Assembly (NCBI GenBank): GCA_046710445.1 | Contig: JBKEHD010000010.1 | Location: forward strand, 1 to 33,395 | Direction: 5' to 3' | DNA: 33,395 nucleotides | Source: JBKEHD01 sp046710445 | GTDB taxonomy: Bacteria; Pseudomonadota; Alphaproteobacteria; Rickettsiales; Midichloriaceae | In this document: piece after piece, positions 16,888 through 23,595 of the stretch | Layout of the letters: every line of letters begins with the position of its first letter | Numbering within the stretch: position 1 is the stretch's first letter | The notes under the pieces: model-generated | Databases searched by the model: none | Told to the model about the DNA's origin: nothing | What the model saw: only the letters and a program-made list of their open reading frames with translations | Program-made: the position numbers and the translations under genes

Positions 16888-18094
16888 ATATGCTGAGTCT
16901 TTTGCTGCAGTATCGCATCTTCTTGCCAAAAGGGACGGTTTGTTAATATCCAATATCATGAAACAAAATCTTGATATTTTAAAAGAATATACTTTGTCTT
17001 CAAAATTTGTAGTGACAAAAAAACTGCATACAGAACTCATTAATTATGCTCTTTCTCTTCAAGACGAAGAAAAATCTTCTGTGTTAATGGTAATTGGCGG
17101 TCACATAGTAAATATAATGCTATCTAAAAATGGCAAAAATATTGCTTGTGGATATTATGATTCGTATGAAGGTCAGCTATACAAGCAATATGTAACTGAA
17201 AGTGATTTACAATATGCGCTTGGTAATGATAAATTTGCACATCCTTTTTCTATTTTAAATGGTGATAATGTTTTGTTGGGACGCGTATTAATAAGGGATG
17301 ATACTCAAATCAATACAAGCATTGATTTTGTTATATTGACTTATGTTACAGATAAAAAAAACATGGGGGAAATTAATACTAATATCACTTTAGATAAAAA
17401 CATTAAACCAGCATTCATAGTAAAATTTTTAGCAAAAAATCCTGCCGTTATAAAAGAAATGGCGAGAACTGTAGAATATAATGCATTTAGTAGTTTTTTA
17501 ACTCCTTATAATAAGGAGTTATTAACTAACTTAAATATCGCAGAAGATTGCATGATAAAAATTAAGAGCTGTAGTAATACATATTTATATTCAATCATAT
17601 ATATATTTGATGGTATTTATAATAAGAGTTACGATGTAATAAAAAATTCCTATAATCATTCACGTACTTCTACACCATTATCGCTACCAAAAACAAAAGG
17701 CAAGCTTTGCATTAAAGAAGTCTCTACTTGTTATAAAATGCTACAATCAGATAATGAATATGCTAAACTTAACAAGAAAAAAATATTACTCAAATCTATC
17801 GTAACTGCGGAAAAAGAATTTTTTAAAATTATATATATAGATAAAGTAAAAATGCAAGATTATTGGGGAAAATGTGTATCTGAGGATCATGAGGCAACAC
17901 AAGGACAAATAGCTGATAGTATATGTAAAAAGTTTATTAATGATAATAATGAAACATTTGGTAAAGCAGTGTATCATTTTTATGATTGTATGGATCTCAG
18001 AAAAGGTGGTGTTTTTAAAGAGCAATGTATGGATCAGGACGGTTTTTTTTCTGACAATAATTATGTAGCAAAACATGTTCCTGGAGACCTATAA
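16874..18094 (+). CDS. Unrecognised 406-residue protein, probable 3' part of a frameshifted gene
   Basis: I do not recognise the family. The ORF opens with a GTG at 16874 that has no visible ribosome-binding site. Together with the preceding 71-residue ORF in the neighbouring frame, this suggests a broken gene or an undetected frameshift. The product looks soluble, with no signal peptide or membrane segments, and is Lys/Asn/Ile-rich like its AT-rich host. Cys residues are scattered (for example CSNTY, CIKEVSTCYK, GKCVSED). A segment near residues 72-98, MVIGGHIVNIML...GYYDSY, loosely recalls the His-strand-YDS pattern of some cysteine peptidases, but no downstream catalytic Cys context is convincing. 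It lies alone between a flagellar/DsbA cluster and secB-fliQ, as an accessory gene would. Confidence 0.55.
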   Translation: MVRIEYAESFAAVSHLLAKRDGLLISNIMKQNLDILKEYTLSSKFVVTKKLHTELINYALSLQDEEKSSVLMVIGGHIVNIMLSKNGKNIACGYYDSYEGQLYKQYVTESDLQYALGNDKFAHPFSILNGDNVLLGRVLIRDDTQINTSIDFVILTYVTDKKNMGEINTNITLDKNIKPAFIVKFLAKNPAVIKEMARTVEYNAFSSFLTPYNKELLTNLNIAEDCMIKIKSCSNTYLYSIIYIFDGIYNKSYDVIKNSYNHSRTSTPLSLPKTKGKLCIKEVSTCYKMLQSDNEYAKLNKKKILLKSIVTAEKEFFKIIYIDKVKMQDYWGKCVSEDHEATQGQIADSICKKFINDNNETFGKAVYHFYDCMDLRKGGVFKEQCMDQDGFFSDNNYVAKHVPGDL

Positions 18095-18128
18095 CAAGCT
18101 ATGATACTTCTCTCAAAATCAAATAATT

Positions 18129-18288
18129 ATGAATGGAATTAGAGATTTATTTAAGGGTGTTAGCCGTGTACCACCCCATTTTATCACCAGCAGAAACGCC
18201 ACACAAGCATTTCAAAAAAAGAGAGAAATATGATAAAGTGATGCAGTACTATTACATTGGTATTTGTGAAGCGATTAATTTATGTTGA
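18129..18288 (+). pseudogene. Short frameshifted ORF remnant
   Basis: An ATG at 18129 begins MNGIRDLFKGVSRVPPHF and runs to a TGA at 18231. The next frame continues with REKYDKVMQYYYIGICEAIN and stops at 18286-18288. Dropping one A from the A7 run at 18214-18220 merges the two into about 52 residues of ordinary-looking protein. The end overlaps the fliQ 3' end by 14 bp. I do not recognise it. It may be a decayed gene, or read by slippage on the A-run. Confidence 0.3.
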
Positions 18289-18541
18289 TTATATAAAAGG
18301 TCAATCTTTCCATATAGTCTGAAAAGATTGATCCTATATAGTTCATTGTGAAAAGCAAAACGATAAATACAGATATAATTTTTGGTATAAATGAAATGGT
18401 TGGCTCTTGAATTTGTGTCAAAGCTTGTATTAAAGATATAGTTACTCCAGTAGCTAAAGCCGTTAAAAGCAAAGGAAGTGATATTTTTAATATAACCATC
18501 AGCGTATCGTAAGATATCTGTAATATCGTGTTAGGATCCAT
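18275..18541 (-). CDS. fliQ: Flagellar export gate protein FliQ
   Basis: FliQ is an 88-90 residue inner-membrane protein forming part of the FliPQR export gate. This 88-residue product has two hydrophobic helices (about 16-36 and 52-74). The family-specific stretch between them is ISLIQALTQIQEPTISFIPKI (family SI.QA.TQIQEQTL.F.PKI). Members of the type III secretion family SctS/EscS are similar, but the TQIQE...FIPK pattern and the other flagellar genes here favour FliQ. The gene begins 1 bp after the secB stop. No fliP or fliR is nearby. Confidence 0.92.
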   Translation of the reverse strand: MDPNTILQISYDTLMVILKISLPLLLTALATGVTISLIQALTQIQEPTISFIPKIISVFIVLLFTMNYIGSIFSDYMERLTFYIININ

Positions 18542-18542
18542 A

Positions 18543-18992
18543 TTAATTCAATTTTTCTTTTTGGTTCTTATTCTTATTCTCTAAGTATAGAGTATAAAAA
18601 TCTATTGGTGAAATATAAAGTGGTAAATATCCACCATTTCTTGTTGTATCTGATATAATGTTTCTTGCATATGGAAATAACATGTTTGGACATTCCACAA
18701 GAAGAATCCTTTCTTTATCTTCAGTATTTTTTTCTAAGGTAAATCTCCCTGCGTATTTAAGATCTATTATAAATTGAGTATCTTCTTTAATTGATGATTT
18801 TACACTTATACCCAATACAACTTCAAAAATATCTTCTTGAATACTATGTGCACCTAAATCAATAGATACATCTATTTCTGGTTTTTCTGTTGATGCAAGA
18901 TTTATATAAGCTTTAGGATTTTCAAAAGAAAAATCCTTAATATACTGTGCGTTTACCGTAAAACTGCCATTTATCTTATTATTTTTTTTCAT
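18543..18992 (-). CDS. secB: Protein-export chaperone SecB
   Basis: SecB is a tetrameric cytosolic chaperone that keeps preproteins unfolded and delivers them to SecA. At 149 residues it is the usual size. Recognisable features are AQYIKDFSFENPKAYINL near the N-terminus, the beta core (PEIDVSIDLGAHSI, FEVVLGISV) and LKYAGRFTLE (family Y.G.F...). CPNMLFPYARNIISDTTRNGGYLPLYISPIDFYTLY is the most conserved block (family CP..LFPFARR.I...T..GGFPPL.L.PIDF..LY). It is divergent from the Tim44-like gene, a common alphaproteobacterial arrangement. Confidence 0.95.
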   Translation of the reverse strand: MKKNNKINGSFTVNAQYIKDFSFENPKAYINLASTEKPEIDVSIDLGAHSIQEDIFEVVLGISVKSSIKEDTQFIIDLKYAGRFTLEKNTEDKERILLVECPNMLFPYARNIISDTTRNGGYLPLYISPIDFYTLYLENKNKNQKEKLN

Positions 18993-19103
18993 TTATTTTA
19001 TTTGGATAAATATTTTATAATATTTTATATCAAATTAGCTTGAAGATTTCAAAGATAATATATAATAGATATAAGAATTGTTATATAATTAAAGAGTTAT
19101 CAC

Positions 19104-19748
19104 ATGGTACCAGTTATATTTTTTGCTATTATTGCAGGGTTTATTATTTTTAAATTAGTTGAAATTTTAGGTAAAGAGGAGGGTGATGAGCAAGAAAAGA
19201 TACTAAATTTAATAAAAGAAAGTGCAAAATCCTATACAAAAGAGGCACAAACTGTTGATTTTGAAGTTTTAACTGCAAATGAAGCAAATTTATCTGAGGA
19301 TATAAGAGAAGTATTTAGTAAATTTAAATCAAAAGAGAAGAATTTAAGTGTTGATAATTTTTTAGACGGCACAAAAAAAGCTTTTGAATTAATATTGCAA
19401 GCATTCAATTCAAACAATAAAAAGGATTTAAAAAACCTTCTAGCTGAAAATCTTTATAAAGATTTTTCTCAAGAAATTGATAATAGAAAAGATTCTAAAT
19501 TAATTCATCAAGTGACATTAGTTAGTATAGCAAATGTAAAAATACTTGAAGCTTCATTTGAAAAAAATTCTATTGCAACAGTTAAGGTAAGAATACATTC
19601 TGAACAAATAAAGGTTGTAAAAAATACTGAAGATGAAATACTTGATGGAAACATACATAAAATATTAAAATTTTCTGACGTGTGGGTATTTAAAAAAATT
19701 CTAAATGAAGATAGTTATTGGAGATTGGTGGAGACTTATTCTGAATGA
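19104..19748 (+). CDS. Tim44-like domain protein
   Basis: This 214-residue protein has an N-terminal membrane helix (about 3-19) and a C-terminal Tim44/MBA1-type domain. Family features are FLDGTKKAFELILQAFNSNNKKDLKNLLAENLYKDF (family F..GA..AFE.I..A...GD...L..LL....Y..F), then an alternating-strand region and the end FSDVWVFKKI...YWRLVETYSE (family D.W.F.R.......W.L..T). Bacterial Tim44-like proteins are inner-membrane associated; their role is less clear than that of mitochondrial Tim44. It is divergent from secB and overlaps mltA by the ATGA tetranucleotide, so the two are probably translationally coupled. A TATAAT at 19061 and another at 19084 lie in the divergent gap. Confidence 0.88.
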   Translation: MVPVIFFAIIAGFIIFKLVEILGKEEGDEQEKILNLIKESAKSYTKEAQTVDFEVLTANEANLSEDIREVFSKFKSKEKNLSVDNFLDGTKKAFELILQAFNSNNKKDLKNLLAENLYKDFSQEIDNRKDSKLIHQVTLVSIANVKILEASFEKNSIATVKVRIHSEQIKVVKNTEDEILDGNIHKILKFSDVWVFKKILNEDSYWRLVETYSE

Positions 19749-20878
19749 AAGTAAAGTTATTTGTTTTATTATTAATAGCAATATTTTTATCAAATTGTTC
19801 TTCTGTGAACAAGAGAAAGTTTAAACCAAGAGAAGTAAAATTTGTTCAAATTTCTTATAAAGATATTGCCGGATGGAAATATGACAATCACCTTATTGCA
19901 TTAAAAACTTTTTCTCATTCTTGTGTTGCAATTTTAAAAAAACAGACAAAGTCTATCAGCTCACTTACAAAGGTAGGGGGTTCTTTACGAAATTGGAAAA
20001 ATATTTGTAATGAATTAAAAAAAGGACGTTTTAAGAGCAATGAAGATGCAAAACAATTTTTTGAAAAATGGTTTGCGCCATATAAGATATTGGATATAAA
20101 AAATAGTCCTAGAGGAAAATATACAGGATATTATGAGATAGAAATAAATGGTAGTTTAAAGAAGACGAGAAAATGTAGACATCCTATATACAGAGCACCA
20201 AAAAATTTATTAGATCATCAAAATAAAAGCTACTTATCACATTCATCAATCAATAATGGATCATTGAAAGACAAAAAATTAGAATTGTTATGGGTTGATA
20301 ATCATGCAAGACTTTTTTTTATGCATATACAGGGATCTGGGAAAATAAAATTAAACAATAATAAATATATAAGATTAGGTTATGCAGGACAAAATGGTTT
20401 TGAATATAAATCAATTGGTCCATATTTCAAACATTATAATGCAAAGGGAATAAATTCTGCTTTGGATATGATGGAATGGTTAAACAGAAATCCACGCGAT
20501 GCAAAAAAAATCATAGAACAAAATCAATCTTATATATTCTTTAGGCATATTGAGGGTGAGGGACCAATAGGAGCTCAAGGTATACATTTAACCCCAGAGA
20601 GGTCTATTGCAATTGACAAGGCTATTTATCCGTATGGAACACCTGTTTGGATTGAAACAACATTGCCAAAAACAAAAAATTATAAAGAAAGAAAATACAG
20701 AAGGCTATTTATTGCTCAAGATACAGGGGGGGCGATTAAAGGAGCGATTAGAGGGGATGTGTTTTTTGGACATGGCACAAGAGCGGAAGAATTGGCATGT
20801 TATATGAATAATGTAGGAACAATGTATACATTGTTCCCCAGGAGTGTAAAAATCCCTGATTACTACAAAACAAATTAG
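19745..20878 (+). CDS. mltA: Membrane-bound lytic murein transglycosylase A (MltA family lipoprotein)
   Basis: MltA cleaves the beta-1,4 bond between MurNAc and GlcNAc, forming 1,6-anhydro-MurNAc, and remodels peptidoglycan. The 377-residue product starts with a lipoprotein signal (LLLIAIFLSNC, lipid-attachment Cys at about 19). The MltA domain includes YTGYYEIEI, MHIQGSGKIKLNN, RLGYAGQNGFEYKSIG and EGPIGAQGIHLTPERSIA. The C-terminal 3D region is LFIAQDTGGAIKGAIRGDVFFGHG; the Asp residues of AQDTGGAI.G..RGD include the catalytic acid. It overlaps the Tim44-like gene by 4 bp. Confidence 0.95.
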   Translation: MKVKLFVLLLIAIFLSNCSSVNKRKFKPREVKFVQISYKDIAGWKYDNHLIALKTFSHSCVAILKKQTKSISSLTKVGGSLRNWKNICNELKKGRFKSNEDAKQFFEKWFAPYKILDIKNSPRGKYTGYYEIEINGSLKKTRKCRHPIYRAPKNLLDHQNKSYLSHSSINNGSLKDKKLELLWVDNHARLFFMHIQGSGKIKLNNNKYIRLGYAGQNGFEYKSIGPYFKHYNAKGINSALDMMEWLNRNPRDAKKIIEQNQSYIFFRHIEGEGPIGAQGIHLTPERSIAIDKAIYPYGTPVWIETTLPKTKNYKERKYRRLFIAQDTGGAIKGAIRGDVFFGHGTRAEELACYMNNVGTMYTLFPRSVKIPDYYKTN

Positions 20879-20976
20879 TTGAAAAATCATCTGCAATGGG
20901 GGAAACCCAACGGAAAGGAATCTATTGGTGTGCATAAATATAGGAAATTCAGATAAGATTCGGTATTTAGATTTTT

Positions 20977-21165
20977 TTACAACAAATCTTTCTGAGCTAT
21001 AAAATCAGTATAACAATCTAAAAAGTTCATATTGTCATCAATTTCATTTATGCATTGAGATTTGCAATCAATATCTTTATCTTCCACGCAGTTTGTTAAA
21101 TTTTTCAAAATATTAGCATATTTTGAATCGTGATTGATATGATGAAACATTGTAAATTTTTCCAT
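20977..21165 (-). CDS. Small Cys-rich ORF of unknown function
   Basis: An ATG-started ORF of 62 residues lies 46 bp downstream of the copper ATPase in the same direction. It has four Cys (CVEDKDIDCKSQC...DCYTDF), an acidic middle and no signal peptide or membrane segment. I do not recognise it. No clear ribosome-binding site is seen. It could be a small cytosolic protein, perhaps metal-related given its neighbour, or a chance ORF. Confidence 0.35.
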   Translation of the reverse strand: MEKFTMFHHINHDSKYANILKNLTNCVEDKDIDCKSQCINEIDDNMNFLDCYTDFIAQKDLL

Positions 21166-21211
21166 ATATCAAGAAATATGATGGTAGCAAATATTCAATC
21201 AATTTCTTTTT

Positions 21212-23542
21212 CTATTGTAATTTTTTTAACCTTAAGGAATTTAATATTACTGAAATTGAGGAGATAGACATCACTATTGCTGCTATAATAGGGTTGATAT
21301 ATCCCCCTATAGCAAATGGAATAGCAATACAATTATATAATATAGATATTATAAAATTTTGTTTTATTGTTTTTACTGCTAATTTTGAATGGTTAATTAT
21401 TTTTAAAATACTAGTCAGATTTCCGTTATATAGTGAATCTGCCGCATTTTGTGAAATAGCGATAGAAGATTTGGGGGACATAGAAGAATAGGCTTCTTTT
21501 AGGGATAATGCATCATTCAATCCATCACCTATCATTAAAGTTTTTTTCCCTTTTTTATTTAAGTTTTTAATAAATTCATGTTTTTGTATATAATCTTTTT
21601 GTGCATAAAAATCTTTAATTCCTAGAAACTGGGCTATGTTAGAGACATTATTATGGTTATCACCGGATAATATTATAATGTCGTAATCTTTTTTCAATTG
21701 ATGTATCACTTCTTTTGCTTCAACTCTGACGATATCTTTGAAAAAAAGTATTTTTGGTTTTTCATTATTTTTTCTGTACCATACTTCTAAATAATTTTCG
21801 TCACTATATTCATGCTCCGTTACTTTGCACCACTCTCTATTTCCTAATAAAAATATATCGTCATTCAGTTGTGCAGATAATCCTCTTCCCTTTTCTTCAG
21901 AAACTTTCATATCTATGAAATTTCCTTTGAACTTTGATGTAATTGCTTTGCATAGTAAATGATCGCTTTTGGAAGCTATGGAGCTTATTATACCACGTTC
22001 TGTTGTGGTGAAGTCTTCTGCATTAATAAGTGTTGGTTTTCCTATTGTAAGCGTACCTGTTTTATCAAAAACAATAGTATCAATGTTATTCAATTTTTCT
22101 ATAATGTCCGATTTTTTTATAAAAATACCATGCCTAATTAAATTGGAAAAAATAATGATTTGTACCATTGGTACAGCTAACCCTATTGCGCATGGACAGG
22201 TAATAATAAGTAATGATACAGCATTAAGTGTTGCTATATAAATATTAAATTTCAACCATATAAAGAATGTTAAAAGCGACAAGGAGATTATGAATGGTGT
22301 GAAATATTTAGAAAGTTTGTCAGCTAATTGTACGAATTTAGAGCCTGTTTTTTCTATGTTTTCAATTGATTTTATAATTTCATCAATGACAGTGTTGGTG
22401 CCAATTTTATTGGATTCAATATTTACACTTTCGTTTATATTTATTGTTCCAGCAAATACATAACTTCCTTTTACAATGCTTATTGGGATAGTTTCGCCAG
22501 TAATCAAACTATTATCAACTTCACTTTTGCCATTTATAACATATCCATCTACTGGAAAGGTTTCTCCTGGTTTTACAATAACAATATCTTTTTCTTTTAA
22601 TGAATTTGCAGATACTCTCACAATTCCCTCTTTTTTAATAAGATTTGCGACGTTAGGCCTTTTGAACATTATTTCTCTTATAGTATGTCTTGCTTTGTTT
22701 TTTGCTTTTAATGCTAAAAATCTGCCGATAAGAAGTAAAAATGTTAGGCTTGCAGCAGCATCGTAATACACGTATTTGCTCATTATTATTGTTTCTTGCA
22801 CGCTTATTAATAATGTGGCTATTATCCCTATAGATATTGGCACATCTATATTTGTTCTTTTATTTTTTAATGCATAAAATGCTGATTTAATAAATGTTTT
22901 TGATGCATAAAGAATAGCTGGAATTGTGATAATGCCGGAGATAATATGTAAGAAATATCTTAGATAACTCCCCATTTCTCCAGTAGCATTCCCTATCCAT
23001 ACAGCCAATGCCAATGCCATGACCTGTGCTGTGGCAAACCCAGATACAGCTATTGCTTTCAGCATATCTTGTTCATATTTTTCTTCTTGGATATTTAGTA
23101 TCTCCGGATTAAACGGTGTTACTTGATACCCTAATGTGGTAATATATTTTACAATTTTCAGAATTAAATTTTTATCTTCTTTCCAGATAATTTCTAATCG
23201 ATTTGTTGATACTGTGAGTCTTGCGGAAATTATAAATTCAAGTGATTGCAATGAATTTTCTATCAACCATACGCATGATCCACATGCTATTCCATCCACA
23301 TATAGATATATTTTGTATTTATTGTCAGATATTTGTATTACATCATCTGCATAATTTACTTCATCTTTATGATCTGTAATCTTTTTTGGAGAGATATTAT
23401 AAATATTTTTACAATAATCATAATAATCTCTCAGATTTAGATTTTTTATAAGATAATAAGCACTCTTGCAACCAAAGCAGCAAAATGACTCTTTATGAGT
23501 AGGGGAGCTGCAGTGTAGGCATATTTTTGAAATATTCTCCAT
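21212..23542 (-). CDS. Copper-translocating P1B-type ATPase, CcoI/FixI type
   Basis: This inner-membrane P-type ATPase of about 776 residues resembles CcoI/FixI, which exports copper for cbb3-type cytochrome oxidase assembly. The N-terminus carries the extra Cys motif typical of that group (CLHCSSP...FCCFGCKSAYYLI), then a heavy-metal domain with DGIACGSCVWLIE. Eight membrane helices are expected, with the metal-binding CPC in LLIITCPCAIGLAVPM. The actuator loop has SLITGETIP, the phosphorylation site is FDKTGTLTIG, and the hinge is MIGDGLNDALSLKEA. A TTG at 23563 could extend it, but the ATG at 23542 is preferred, with GGA 5 bases upstream. No ccoGHS genes are adjacent, so a role in oxidase assembly rather than general copper export is inference. 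Confidence 0.88.
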   Translation of the reverse strand: MENISKICLHCSSPTHKESFCCFGCKSAYYLIKNLNLRDYYDYCKNIYNISPKKITDHKDEVNYADDVIQISDNKYKIYLYVDGIACGSCVWLIENSLQSLEFIISARLTVSTNRLEIIWKEDKNLILKIVKYITTLGYQVTPFNPEILNIQEEKYEQDMLKAIAVSGFATAQVMALALAVWIGNATGEMGSYLRYFLHIISGIITIPAILYASKTFIKSAFYALKNKRTNIDVPISIGIIATLLISVQETIIMSKYVYYDAAASLTFLLLIGRFLALKAKNKARHTIREIMFKRPNVANLIKKEGIVRVSANSLKEKDIVIVKPGETFPVDGYVINGKSEVDNSLITGETIPISIVKGSYVFAGTININESVNIESNKIGTNTVIDEIIKSIENIEKTGSKFVQLADKLSKYFTPFIISLSLLTFFIWLKFNIYIATLNAVSLLIITCPCAIGLAVPMVQIIIFSNLIRHGIFIKKSDIIEKLNNIDTIVFDKTGTLTIGKPTLINAEDFTTTERGIISSIASKSDHLLCKAITSKFKGNFIDMKVSEEKGRGLSAQLNDDIFLLGNREWCKVTEHEYSDENYLEVWYRKNNEKPKILFFKDIVRVEAKEVIHQLKKDYDIIILSGDNHNNVSNIAQFLGIKDFYAQKDYIQKHEFIKNLNKKGKKTLMIGDGLNDALSLKEAYSSMSPKSSIAISQNAADSLYNGNLTSILKIINHSKLAVKTIKQNFIISILYNCIAIPFAIGGYINPIIAAIVMSISSISVILNSLRLKKLQ

Positions 23543-23574
23543 AATTCCATCTGCTGGCTGCAAGAGTTAATAAG

Positions 23575-23595
23575 TTAATTAGGGTTACTAATTAA
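23575..23595 (-). terminator. Short hairpin at the gyrB stop, possible weak terminator
   Basis: An 8-bp AT-rich stem (TTAATTAG / CTAATTAA) with a 5-base loop overlaps the gyrB stop codon on the minus strand. No long T-run follows, and the copper ATPase starts only 28-50 bp on, so read-through is likely. Confidence 0.25.

Noticed and set aside
18298..18338. Imperfect inverted repeat near the fliQ 3' end
   Set aside because: It falls inside well-conserved fliQ coding sequence, and mismatches break the stem; likely coincidence.
18275..18541. Type III secretion SctS instead of FliQ
   Set aside because: The two families are related, but the TQIQE...FIPK motif and the other flagellar genes in the window favour FliQ; no injectisome genes are present.
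20607..20807. 66-codon frame inside mltA on the same strand
   Set aside because: It overlaps the most conserved part of MltA in another frame, with no sign of separate translation.
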